From positions 1-19,903 of the forward strand of contig JBMHCM010000109.1 in assembly GCA_049889915.1 (NCBI GenBank): 19,903 nucleotides of DNA. The letters are read 5' to 3'. Source of the DNA: UBA8337 sp049889915. GTDB lineage: Bacteria; Pseudomonadota; Alphaproteobacteria; RS24. Made by a program: the position numbers and the translations under genes. Below the pieces are notes generated by a model. It was not told where the DNA came from. It did not search any database and was given only the letters and a program-made list of their open reading frames with translations. Shown one piece after another: positions 1 to 6,834 of this stretch; position 1 is the first letter of the stretch, and each line of letters opens with the position of its first letter.

Positions 1-694
1 CCTGACACCAAGTGAGCTCTCGTCCGGCGCGAATGGCGTCAACATAGAAGCTGTCTTCGTGCTGATAAATCGACTTCCAGAGGATGAGATTGCCGAAAGA
101 CGGCTTCAGCGTCATGCGCTCTGCATTGTGGCCCCTCGATTGCGCCAGTTCGAGCCCGGACGCCAGCGCCCTTTCATATTGCACAAACCCTAATGCCAGA
201 TAAGCAACAATCCACCCAATCGCAAAAAAACTAAACCGCTGCTGATTTTTCTTTACGGCCAAGACAATCAGAATAAGTGCGGGAAGTGTCAGGATCGGGT
301 CGACAATGGAAATATTATTCCACGTTATGCGCTCATTTGAGAAAGGCCAAAAGAGAAGCGTGCCGTAAGAGGTGCAAGCATCCAACAGACCATGCGTGGC
401 ATAGCCCAAAAAACTCGCCAAATAGGTGGTCGTGAAACTGAGGGATTTTCTCACCAGTGGAAAAAGAAACGCCGAGACGATTAACGCCCCGATGGGAATA
501 AAAATGAGGGAATGCGTGAATTGCCTGTGGAACTCAAGAAACAATACCGGATCCGTCGACGAGCGAATTAACACGTCCAAATCGGGCGCCATTCCGGCGA
601 GAAAACCAACGATGCTTATTTTTGCGATATTTTTTTTATTTGCCGCTGATTGCGCGAAAGCTGCGCCAACCGTTCCTTGAGATAATGGATCCAT
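1..694 (-). CDS. Membrane metal-dependent hydrolase, DUF457/YdjM type (partial, 3' end outside window)
   Basis: My translation of the minus strand from an ATG at 694 gives 231 open codons running off the left edge. It carries the metal-ligand pattern of the YdjM/DUF457 family of inner-membrane hydrolases: APDLD (Asp38, Asp40), FHRQFTHS (His56, His61) and ATHGLLD (His101, Asp105). Hydrophobic stretches near residues 64-80, 90-103, 134-148 and 155-171 suggest four membrane segments. The natural substrate of this family is not known; the hydrolase label rests on family annotation. The start has no clear Shine-Dalgarno sequence and lies only 32 bases after the tRNA-Val 3' end, so it may be read from the tRNA promoter. 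GC is about 49% by hand count, below its neighbours, and codons such as ATA, TTA and AGG are commoner than in the rest of the window, which hints at separate ancestry. The C-terminus is not visible. Confidence 0.8.
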   Translation of the reverse strand, partial: MDPLSQGTVGAAFAQSAANKKNIAKISIVGFLAGMAPDLDVLIRSSTDPVLFLEFHRQFTHSLIFIPIGALIVSAFLFPLVRKSLSFTTTYLASFLGYATHGLLDACTSYGTLLFWPFSNERITWNNISIVDPILTLPALILIVLAVKKNQQRFSFFAIGWIVAYLALGFVQYERALASGLELAQSRGHNAERMTLKPSFGNLILWKSIYQHEDSFYVDAIRAGRELTWCQ

Positions 695-726
695 AAAAGC
701 TTAAGTCATTTTTTGCTGAGACCGCG

Positions 727-801
727 TGGTGGCCGATACTGGGATTGAACCAGTGACCCCTACCATGTCAAGGTAGTGCTCTCCCGCTGAGCTAATCGCC
801 C
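727..801 (-). tRNA. tRNA-Val (anticodon GAC)
   Basis: The minus strand folds as a 75-base tRNA with encoded CCA. The acceptor 5' strand is GGGCGAT, followed by T8 A9. The D stem is GCTC/GAGC, the anticodon stem CTACC/GGTAG around loop TTGACAT (anticodon GAC, valine), and the T stem ACTGG/CCAGT around TTCAATC. The 3' side of the acceptor is ATCGGCC, then discriminator A and CCA. All acceptor pairs form except position 3, where G3 faces G70 instead of C70. That mismatch could be a real variant or a base-call error. All other stems pair fully, so I treat the gene as intact. Confidence 0.93.
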
Positions 802-822
802 CCAACCACTCGGTGTGACCTT

Positions 823-850
823 TATTTAACCAAAACAATGGTAAAAGCAA
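823..850 (-). promoter_or_regulatory. Candidate sigma-70 promoter of tRNA-Val
   Basis: Reading the minus strand toward the tRNA, TTGCTT (850-845) and TAAATA (828-823) are separated by 16 bases. This would start transcription near 815, about 14 bases before the mature 5' end. The match to consensus is moderate. Its position argues against the ATG at 838 as the start of the neighbouring plus-strand gene, because that codon would lie inside this promoter. Confidence 0.4.
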
Positions 851-936
851 GGGGCATTCACCAGTTTGCGCGCAAGAGATGCCCGCCCGCCATGATGAGG
901 ATATATTTTGCTCAGCTTTCATGTTATAAACCTGCC

Positions 937-1833
937 ATGAGCGCGTTAGTAGACCAGCCATATATTTTACGCACATCTGCGGCGGCTGATGCCGTGCCGG
1001 TCATTGTCTCATCACCGCATAGCGGCTGCGATTATCCAGACGCGTTTTTGGCTGCCTCGCGGCTCGACGCGCATGCGCTCAGACAATCGGAAGATATGTA
1101 TGTCGCGGACTTGTTTACCGGGGCCGAGGCGGCCGATATGAGCCTGCTGGCGGCCCGTTATCCGCGCGCCTATGTTGACCTCAACCGCGCGCCCGACGAA
1201 TTGGAACAAGCCTTATTTGCCGATAAATTGCCCGACCATGCGGCCGGACAGTCGATGCGGGCGGCGGCCGGGCTTGGCACTGTGCCGCGCATCGTGGCGG
1301 AAAACACGCCGATTTATAATCATAAATTATCTTATGCCGATGCCGCCAAGCGCATTGAAACGATTTACCGGCCTTATCATGCCTGTCTGTCCGGGCTGAT
1401 GAATAGCCGACATGCAAAACACGGCTTTGCCGTTTTGCTGGATGCCCATTCCATGCCCTCGCAAGCGACCAAATTATCGCCGCGCCATGATGTCGATTTC
1501 GTGCTTGGCAATCGCCATGGTCGCGCTTGCGCGCCCTGGCTGACCGGCTTTGTCCGCGAGTTTTTGCTGGCCCGCAAATGGCGCGTCGGCCTCAACAACC
1601 CCTATGCCGGTGGCTATATTACCGAGCAATATGGCGCCCCTTTGCAGCACCGCCATGCGCTGCAAATCGAGATTAACCGCGCCGCCTATATGGATGAACA
1701 AACCTATGAAAAGCATGCCGGTTTTGCGCGGCTGCAGGCCGATATTGCCGACTTGTTGCAAGCCATGGCTGGCACCGCTCTTGACATGAAAACCCATCTG
1801 GCCGCGGCCGGTGAGCAATCAGCGGCCGAATGA
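937..1833 (+). CDS. N-formylglutamate amidohydrolase family protein
   Basis: This 298-residue protein belongs to the N-formylglutamate amidohydrolase family, zinc-dependent enzymes that release formate from N-formylglutamate in histidine breakdown; some relatives act on other N-acyl or peptide substrates. Family landmarks are SSPHSG (residues 25-30), YVDLNR (79-84), LLDAHSM (167-173), GGYITEQYG (225-233) and QIEINR (243-248), with the His and Asp/Glu of these motifs likely to bind metal. I chose ATG 937 over the in-frame ATG at 838, because the extra 33 residues do not look like family sequence and overlap the tRNA promoter. No Shine-Dalgarno precedes 937. A TATAAA at 925-930 ends 6 bases before the ATG, so a leaderless or nearly leaderless transcript is possible. 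The stop codon directly abuts the ATG of the next gene, so the two are surely one operon. Confidence 0.85.
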   Translation: MSALVDQPYILRTSAAADAVPVIVSSPHSGCDYPDAFLAASRLDAHALRQSEDMYVADLFTGAEAADMSLLAARYPRAYVDLNRAPDELEQALFADKLPDHAAGQSMRAAAGLGTVPRIVAENTPIYNHKLSYADAAKRIETIYRPYHACLSGLMNSRHAKHGFAVLLDAHSMPSQATKLSPRHDVDFVLGNRHGRACAPWLTGFVREFLLARKWRVGLNNPYAGGYITEQYGAPLQHRHALQIEINRAAYMDEQTYEKHAGFARLQADIADLLQAMAGTALDMKTHLAAAGEQSAAE

Positions 1834-2628
1834 ATGAGTGACCCGACATCGCTCACCGCATTGCTGCGTTTCGCCCATCAATTGGCCGATGCGGCCGCAC
1901 AAGTAACGCTGCCCCTGTTTCGTAATCTGGAGAGCGTCGACAACAAGCTCACCGATGGTTTTGACCCGGTAACCGAAGCCGACCGGCAGGCCGAGGCGGC
2001 CATGCGCAAGCTGATTGAGGCGCATTATCCCGACCACGGCATTAGCGGCGAAGAATATGACGACAAGCCGGGCAACACCTATGAATGGGTGCTCGACCCG
2101 ATTGACGGCACGCGGGCGTTTATTTCCGGCATGCCGAGCTGGGGCACGCTGATCGGCCTCAATCATAAGGGCGCGCCGGTATTGGGGATGATGGACCAGC
2201 CATTTACCGGCGAACGGTTTTTTGCTGCCCAAGGCAGCGGTGCGCATTTGGCTTTGCGCGAGACGCAATTTGGCCTGACCACCCGCCCCTGCACGGGCTT
2301 GGCCGATGCCGTGCTGGCCACCACAACGCCGGAGCTGTTTACCGACACACCGGCTGAGGCGGCTTGGGATACGCTTTCCAAAACGGCCAAGCTGACCCGC
2401 TATGGCGGTGATTGCTATAATTACGCTTTGGTGGCAGCCGGCCAAATCGATGCGGTAGTTGAACAAGGGCTGAAAAATGTCGACATCCAACCGCTTATCA
2501 CAATAGTGGAAGAAGCCGGTGGCGTAGTGACCGATTGGCAAGGCGGCCCGGCCCATTATGGCGGCACGGCGGTGGCCTGTGGCGACCGCGCTTTGCACGC
2601 CGCTCTGCTGGAAAAGCTCAACGCCTAA
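1834..2628 (+). CDS. hisN: Histidinol-phosphatase, inositol-monophosphatase family (HisN type)
   Basis: This 264-residue member of the Mg-dependent inositol monophosphatase fold has GEEYD (metal ligand Glu73), VLDPIDGTRAF (Asp88, Asp91) and NVDIQP (Asp217), the three metal-binding sites of the family. The run DPIDGTRAFISG, followed by SWGTLIGL and MMDQPFTGERFF, resembles HisN histidinol-phosphatases more than SuhB or CysQ. HisN removes phosphate from L-histidinol phosphate, the penultimate stage of histidine biosynthesis. The ATG immediately follows the upstream TGA with no gap, pointing to translational coupling. The 3' end overlaps the convergent lysophospholipase gene by 4 bases, so no terminator lies between them. 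Related family members could instead use inositol or nucleotide phosphates; specificity is inferred from sequence resemblance. Confidence 0.8.
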   Translation: MSDPTSLTALLRFAHQLADAAAQVTLPLFRNLESVDNKLTDGFDPVTEADRQAEAAMRKLIEAHYPDHGISGEEYDDKPGNTYEWVLDPIDGTRAFISGMPSWGTLIGLNHKGAPVLGMMDQPFTGERFFAAQGSGAHLALRETQFGLTTRPCTGLADAVLATTTPELFTDTPAEAAWDTLSKTAKLTRYGGDCYNYALVAAGQIDAVVEQGLKNVDIQPLITIVEEAGGVVTDWQGGPAHYGGTAVACGDRALHAALLEKLNA

Positions 2629-3608
2629 GTCGACGCTTTTTGATAAAACGCCTCAACATCGGCCAGAAAAGCCTGCCGCGTCGCGTCTTTTTCCATCAAT
2701 AGTTCATGCTTGGCCTGCCGATAAAGCTTGCCGTCCCCATTAGGCAGGTGCGCCAGCGCATGGGCATGCGCCGCATTGTCGACCAGCAATTCCTCTTCAG
2801 CCGTGCCGATATAAAGCGGCGTTTCAATGGCGCGCAAATAAGCCGGCTGCGCCGCCTGCTTCATAGACATGAACGCAGCCCGCAACCAATCCAGCGAACC
2901 GCCATTGACCTGCAAATGCGGCTCGGTGACATATAGCGTCTCGCCGCGATTAAATCGGTCGAAATCATTGGTGACGCGGTTTTCCTCCGCCACGCCGGGC
3001 CGCTCATGCGGCGGCACAAACGGGTTCCAACTATCGCCCTTGCCGAACAGCCGATAGACAAAAGTAACCAGTCCCAAAAGCGCCCGCACCGGCCCCGGCA
3101 GAGCAATGCCGTGCATCGGCGCGCTTTGCGCCAAAGCGTCAAACCAGTCCGGATGGTCATGCGCAGCGCGCAGCGAAATATGCCCACCCATCGAATGCGC
3201 CAGACCGAAAAACGGCCGCGGCATATCGGCCATCAGGCGCGGCCAGCGATCTTCCAAATCGCGTACATTAAGGGGGAAATCCGTCAGGTGCAGCCGCGTC
3301 GGCTCTGCCCCCAATCCGTCTGACAGGCCATGGCCGCGCCATTCCGGCATCACCACCGCATAGCCAAGCGCCAACAGGTCGGAAATAGTCTCGAAATATT
3401 TCTCAATAAATTCCGAATAGCCGGTCATCAACACCACCGTGCCGCGCGGGTTTTCCGGCACAAACACCGCATTGCGCAGCAGCGCGCCATCGCGCGCCTT
3501 TAACATGCCGACACTGCTGTCAGCCGCTTGCGGGGTCGGGTTTTGTTTACTCTCGACAAAATGCACTGATGCGTCCCATGCCGGCACCATGGTTTTGTTT
3601 TTGGCCAT
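2625..3608 (-). CDS. Alpha/beta hydrolase, PldB-like lysophospholipase
   Basis: This 327-residue serine hydrolase belongs to the lysophospholipase/monoglyceride-lipase group (Hydrolase_4). The nucleophile elbow is GLAHSMGG with Ser139. The oxyanion region lies around TGYSEF, followed by the PEWRGHGLSD loop typical of this group. The acid-His end, AEEELLVDN (around 270-278) and KHELLMEKD (His301), closely resembles the corresponding part of E. coli lysophospholipase L2, PldB. It probably releases fatty acid from lysophospholipids or monoglycerides. There is no signal peptide, so a cytosolic or inner-face location is likely. ATG 3608 is preceded by AAGGAGA at good spacing, which favours it over an in-frame upstream ATG at 3656. 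It is convergent with hisN, overlapping 4 bases, and divergent from the sodium symporter across about 100 bases. Confidence 0.82.
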   Translation of the reverse strand: MAKNKTMVPAWDASVHFVESKQNPTPQAADSSVGMLKARDGALLRNAVFVPENPRGTVVLMTGYSEFIEKYFETISDLLALGYAVVMPEWRGHGLSDGLGAEPTRLHLTDFPLNVRDLEDRWPRLMADMPRPFFGLAHSMGGHISLRAAHDHPDWFDALAQSAPMHGIALPGPVRALLGLVTFVYRLFGKGDSWNPFVPPHERPGVAEENRVTNDFDRFNRGETLYVTEPHLQVNGGSLDWLRAAFMSMKQAAQPAYLRAIETPLYIGTAEEELLVDNAAHAHALAHLPNGDGKLYRQAKHELLMEKDATRQAFLADVEAFYQKAST

Positions 3609-3670
3609 AATCTGTCTCCTTGTCGGCAGTGTGGCGGCTGCGGCGGGACTTTGCAAGCGGCAGCGAATTA

Positions 3671-3687
3671 TGACAGAAATATTGTCA
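3671..3687. promoter_or_regulatory. Imperfect palindrome in the divergent hydrolase/symporter region
   Basis: TGACA (3671-3675) and TGTCA (3683-3687) form a 17-base palindrome with an AT-rich 7-base centre, ending 22 bases before the symporter ATG. It sits where an operator or promoter-overlapping repressor site would be expected. I could not match it to a named regulator. Confidence 0.3.
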
Positions 3688-3709
3688 CGATTTGTGTCGG
3701 GAGGGTTTG

Positions 3710-5050
3710 ATGAGCAAGCAAAATACCAGTTTCTGGACCAGTAATCTTGGTTTCGCCTTGGCCTGCATCGGCGCGGCGGTCGGCCTCGGCAATATTTGGA
3801 AGTTCCCTTATATGACCGGCACGCAAGGCGGCGGTGCCTTTGTGTTCATCTATCTGCTGACGATTTTTGCCATCGCCATTCCTATTGCGGCGGCTGAATT
3901 GCTGATTGGCCGCAAGGGCCGCTCCGATGCCAGCACCAGCGTGCGGCTGATTGCCGAAGAAAACAATCGCCCCCCGGCCCTTGCCGCGATTGGCGGCATT
4001 GGCGTGCTTGGCTCTTTCGTGCTGCTGACCTTTTATGCGGTGATTGCCGGTTGGGTCAGCGCTTATGTCTGGCGTGCTTTGTCGGGTCAAATCGCCGGGC
4101 TGGAGCCTGCTTCAGCCAGTGCCATGTTTGGCGATTTACTGGCCGCGCCGGGCGAGATGATTGCCCATCAAGTGCTGTTTTTGCTGCTCATCGGATTGAT
4201 TTTGGTGCGGCAATTATCGGCCGGCCTGGAACGCGCCAATCTTATTTTAATGCCCAGCCTTATCGGCATGTTGGTCATCATCGCCATTTACGGCGCCCTT
4301 GCCGGTGATATGGCGGCCGCGCTGGCTTATCTGTTCACGCCGGATTTCTCAAAAATCACGCCGGAAGTCGTTCAATCGGCCGTCGGCCATGGCTTTTTCT
4401 CAGTCGGCGTCGGCGCGGCCATGTTGATTACCTATGGCGGCTATCTCGACAAATCGATCAATATTGGCAAAGCGGCAATCCTCATCGGCTTAGCCGATAC
4501 GGCGATTGCCTTGCTGGCCGGTATCGGCATTTTCGCCATTGTGTTCGGCCAATCGCTTGACCCGGCGGCCGGTCCGGGGCTGATTTTCACCACCCTGCCG
4601 CTGGCCTTCGCGCAAATGACCGGCGGCACACTCTTGGCCATTGTGTTTTTCGTGTTGGTTTATTTCGCAGCGCTGACCTCTGCCCTGTCCTTGGGTGAGG
4701 TGATGATCCGCTGGGCGGAAAACAAATTTGGCTGGTCGCGCCATCGCGCCGCCATTGTCGCCTTGGGGGCCACTTTCCTCATCGGCCTGACCACTGTCTT
4801 CTCGTTCAATATTTGGGCCGAGGTGAAAATCGCCGGACGCACTTTGTTTGACACAAAAGACTACATCGTCACCGCTTATCTGATGCCGCTGGGCGGGCTG
4901 GGCGCCATTATGTTTGCCGGTTGGTTGATGCCGGTAGCCAGCCTGCAAGAGACTTTTGGCGGCGACAGCCTGCTGTTCAAATGCTGGTTGTGGTCGGCCC
5001 GCATCCTGGCTCCGTTGGGCGTTTTATGGGTGTTTGTCGCCGGTCTGTAA
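3710..5050 (+). CDS. Sodium-dependent transporter, neurotransmitter:sodium symporter (NSS/SNF) family
   Basis: This 446-residue integral membrane protein opens with the NSS signature: GAAVGLGNIWKFPYM in the first membrane helix, then GGGAFVFIY at the start of the second. In LeuT these regions form the sodium and substrate sites. About eleven hydrophobic helices can be traced, ending with WSARILAPLGVLWVFVAGL. Bacterial members import amino acids or similar small amines with sodium; the substrate cannot be told from the sequence. Helix-six-like sequence FFSVGVGAAMLITYGGYLDK and helix-eight-like ALTSALSLGEV are also present. ATG 3710 has a GGGAGGG ribosome site about 6 bases upstream and is preferred to an in-frame TTG at 3692. 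The following 100 bases hold no canonical terminator before the heat-shock promoter. Confidence 0.92.
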   Translation: MSKQNTSFWTSNLGFALACIGAAVGLGNIWKFPYMTGTQGGGAFVFIYLLTIFAIAIPIAAAELLIGRKGRSDASTSVRLIAEENNRPPALAAIGGIGVLGSFVLLTFYAVIAGWVSAYVWRALSGQIAGLEPASASAMFGDLLAAPGEMIAHQVLFLLLIGLILVRQLSAGLERANLILMPSLIGMLVIIAIYGALAGDMAAALAYLFTPDFSKITPEVVQSAVGHGFFSVGVGAAMLITYGGYLDKSINIGKAAILIGLADTAIALLAGIGIFAIVFGQSLDPAAGPGLIFTTLPLAFAQMTGGTLLAIVFFVLVYFAALTSALSLGEVMIRWAENKFGWSRHRAAIVALGATFLIGLTTVFSFNIWAEVKIAGRTLFDTKDYIVTAYLMPLGGLGAIMFAGWLMPVASLQETFGGDSLLFKCWLWSARILAPLGVLWVFVAGL

Positions 5051-5111
5051 GCCGCCGATAAGCCCCCCAAAAACCTGCCGGCATTTAGGAAAAAATAAGT
5101 TTTTTTCAAGA

Positions 5112-5140
5112 CTGTGAACGGCAACAATTTATTCCCATCT
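5112..5140 (+). promoter_or_regulatory. Candidate sigma-32 (RpoH) promoter of the small heat-shock gene
   Basis: CCCATCT at 5134-5140 matches the RpoH -10 consensus, and CTGTGAA at 5112-5118 resembles the -35 consensus CTTGAA with one extra base, 15 bases upstream. Transcription would begin around 5146-5148, giving a leader of roughly 90 bases. That length and the hairpins in it fit the thermometer described next. Confidence 0.6.
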
Positions 5141-5145
5141 CGGAT

Positions 5146-5240
5146 GTGAGGGCGGCATTGGGGCCGTCTTCCAACCCCGTTACACCGCGCCAAATGGGCG
5201 GTCATACGGTTTCTTGCTTCACGAGAAGGAGATGAAAATG
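5146..5240 (+). promoter_or_regulatory. ROSE-like RNA thermometer in the hsp20 5' leader
   Basis: The leader folds by eye into three hairpins. The first pairs GGCGGC (5151-5156) with GCCGTC (5163-5168). The second pairs ACCGC (5184-5188) with GCGGT (5198-5202), with inner CC/GG pairs. The third pairs TTCTTGCTTC (5211-5220) with GAAGGAGA (5225-5232) around loop ACGA. The third stem buries the AAGGAG ribosome site and leaves a single G (5216) unpaired opposite the Shine-Dalgarno strand, within a TTGCT context. That bulged or mismatched G is the hallmark of ROSE elements, which open on heating to allow translation of small heat-shock genes. Position, downstream gene and architecture all agree; no folding program was run. 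Confidence 0.75.
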
Positions 5241-5678
5241 ACACGTTTTGATTTAACCCCGCTTTACCGCTCAACCATCGGCTTTGATGGCTTGGCGGAT
5301 GTTTTTAACGCGCTCAATACGGCCGATAAAGGGCAGAGCTACCCGCCCTATAATGTCGAGCGGCTGGATGAGGCGCAGTATCAAATTTCCATGGCGGTCG
5401 CCGGTTTTGACGAAGGCGAATTGGATATTGAACAAATCGGCACAGTGCTGACCATTCGCGGCTTCACCCGGCCGGTCGATGAGGGCGATGCCCGCCATTA
5501 TCTGTATCGCGGCATTGCCACACGCGATTTCGAGCGGCGCTTTCAATTGGCCGATAATGTGAAGGTCAAAGGCGCTGCGCTGGATAAGGGCCTGTTGCAT
5601 ATCGCTTTGGAGCGGGAAATCCCCGAAGCCGAAAAGCCGCGTAAAATCAGTATCGCCAAAACGCTGAAGGCCGCCTAA
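5238..5678 (+). CDS. Small heat-shock protein, Hsp20/IbpA family
   Basis: This 146-residue ATP-independent holdase binds unfolding proteins in the cytoplasm and passes them to DnaK/ClpB. It starts MTRFDLTPLYRSTIGFD, the usual alphaproteobacterial IbpA N-terminus. An alpha-crystallin domain follows (about 33-125, with the pattern YQISMAVAGFDEGELDIE and the later ALDKGLLHIALERE). The C-terminal tail RKISIAKTL contains the I-x-I motif needed for oligomer assembly. ATG 5238 is preferred over ATG 5232 because AAGGAG (5226-5231) directly touches the latter. Expression is probably controlled at two levels: a sigma-32-like promoter and the ROSE-like leader. A strong intrinsic terminator at 5704-5760 closes the unit, so it is monocistronic. 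Confidence 0.92.
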   Translation: MTRFDLTPLYRSTIGFDGLADVFNALNTADKGQSYPPYNVERLDEAQYQISMAVAGFDEGELDIEQIGTVLTIRGFTRPVDEGDARHYLYRGIATRDFERRFQLADNVKVKGAALDKGLLHIALEREIPEAEKPRKISIAKTLKAA

Positions 5679-5703
5679 GGCCCACCGCGTTTGGCCGCGT
5701 AAA

Positions 5704-5760
5704 AATGCCCGACCGCCTGAGGTTCCTCCTCCCCCTCGCCGCGGTCGGGCATTGTTTTTT
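5704..5760 (+). terminator. Intrinsic terminator of hsp20
   Basis: A perfect 13-base stem pairs AATGCCCGACCGC (5704-5716) with GCGGTCGGGCATT (5741-5753) across a 24-base loop that contains a small GAGG-TT-CCTC hairpin. It is followed by GTTTTTT (5754-5760). It begins 25 bases after the hsp20 stop. Confidence 0.9.
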
Positions 5761-5812
5761 ATTTGCCTTTCGCCCATGCCCCTCTAAGCTCCAATGCAAA
5801 GAGGAGACAGTC

Positions 5813-6715
5813 ATGGCCAGCATTCGATCCCGCATTTACAAATATTTATTGCGCCGCGCCCTGCGCAGCGGTCTTTTGCCCGATGGGTTGGAAGGGCTTG
5901 AAATGGCGCGCAGCGGCGAACGGCGCGGCGGCGCGCTGAACGCCATTATGGGCAAAGCGAAAACCGGCCGCCGCGTCAAAATCGGTGAACAAGATGCGGA
6001 ATGGGTCGGTGATGAAACAGCCGACACGACGCTGCTTTATCTGCATGGCGGCGGCTATATTTTGGGCAGCATCGATACGCACCGATCTATGGTGACACGG
6101 CTTTGCGGTTTCGCCGGTATTCGCGGGCTGATTATTGATTATCGCTTGGCGCCCGAAAACCCCTTCCCGGCCGGATTGGAAGATGCCGAAGCGGCCTATG
6201 ACTATCTCATCGCGCAAGGGGTGACGCCGGAAAACATGTTGCTGGCCGGCGATAGTGCCGGGGGTGGGTTGAGCCTCGCTTTGATGCAAAAATTGCGCGC
6301 GCATGACAAGCCGCAGCCAAAAGCGGTGGCGCTGATGTCACCTTGGACCGACCACACCATGTCAGGCGCCTCGATTAAAACCCATTATGACCGCGACCCG
6401 ATGATTGACGCGGAAAAAATGCCGATGGCGATTGATTGGTACGGCCCCAATCAGGACAAAAAGAACCCGCTGATTTCGCCGGTTTTTGCCGATTTGACCG
6501 GTTTCCCGCCAATGTTGGTGCAGGTCGGCTCGGAAGAAGTGCTGCTCGATGACAGCACGCGGCTGGTCGACAATGCCAAGCGCGATAAGGTCGATGTCGA
6601 GTTCCAGCTATGGCAGGACATGCCGCATGTGCATCAAATCGCCCATGGCTTTGTGCCGGAGGCAAAGGCGGCACTGCGCGATATGGCCGATTTCTTCAGC
6701 CGAAAAACCGCTTAA
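5813..6715 (+). CDS. Alpha/beta hydrolase, hormone-sensitive-lipase (HSL/EstA) family esterase
   Basis: This 300-residue carboxylesterase of bacterial family IV carries the oxyanion-hole motif LHGGGYILGS (HGGG at 78-81), nucleophile elbow GDSAGGG (Ser148), an acid residue in EVLLDDST (Asp246 or Asp247) and catalytic His in DMPHVHQ (His272). DYRLAPENPFPAGLEDA after the oxyanion motif is also characteristic. Such enzymes usually cleave short-chain acyl esters; the physiological substrate is unknown. There is no signal peptide. ATG 5813 is preceded by GAGGAGA, and upstream in-frame ATGs fall in the hsp20 terminator. It is followed by a terminator at 6791-6815, so it appears to be a single-gene unit. 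No clear promoter was found in the 50 bases after the hsp20 terminator; some readthrough is possible. Confidence 0.88.
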   Translation: MASIRSRIYKYLLRRALRSGLLPDGLEGLEMARSGERRGGALNAIMGKAKTGRRVKIGEQDAEWVGDETADTTLLYLHGGGYILGSIDTHRSMVTRLCGFAGIRGLIIDYRLAPENPFPAGLEDAEAAYDYLIAQGVTPENMLLAGDSAGGGLSLALMQKLRAHDKPQPKAVALMSPWTDHTMSGASIKTHYDRDPMIDAEKMPMAIDWYGPNQDKKNPLISPVFADLTGFPPMLVQVGSEEVLLDDSTRLVDNAKRDKVDVEFQLWQDMPHVHQIAHGFVPEAKAALRDMADFFSRKTA

Positions 6716-6790
6716 AACTGGGCGTGCATCGGCACGGGCCGCGCATCTGCGGCATGCGACAAATTGCGACTGATGCTTGCGGTTTCGCAC

Positions 6791-6815
6791 AAGCCCGCTT
6801 TTCCGCGGGTTTTTG
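6791..6815 (+). terminator. Intrinsic terminator after the HSL-family esterase
   Basis: CCCGC (6794-6798) pairs with GCGGG (6805-6809) around TTTTCC, extended by G-U and two A-T pairs, and runs into TTTTT. It lies 75 bases beyond the esterase stop. The bases in between (6716-6790) show no gene or clear signal. Confidence 0.75.
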
Positions 6816-6834
6816 TGGAGAACGCGAAAAATTA

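Noticed and set aside
838..936. Upstream ATG extending the N-formylglutamate amidohydrolase by 33 residues
   Set aside because: The added residues do not resemble the family and overlap the tRNA promoter region; ATG 937 fits the conserved start of the domain.
1819..2598. Long minus-strand open frame opposite hisN (259 residues)
   Set aside because: It mirrors the hisN frame, has no domain motif or ribosome site, and the plus-strand gene is clearly real.
5060..5108. Possible terminator after the NSS symporter (AAAAAA TAAG TTTTTTT)
   Set aside because: The arms are A/T only with no GC stem, so a stable hairpin is unlikely; the run may simply be the AT-rich upstream part of the hsp20 promoter.
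4490..5274. Minus-strand open frames opposite the symporter and the hsp20 leader
   Set aside because: Low-complexity, shadow-like protein sequence with no motif; overlaps well-supported genes and regulatory sites.
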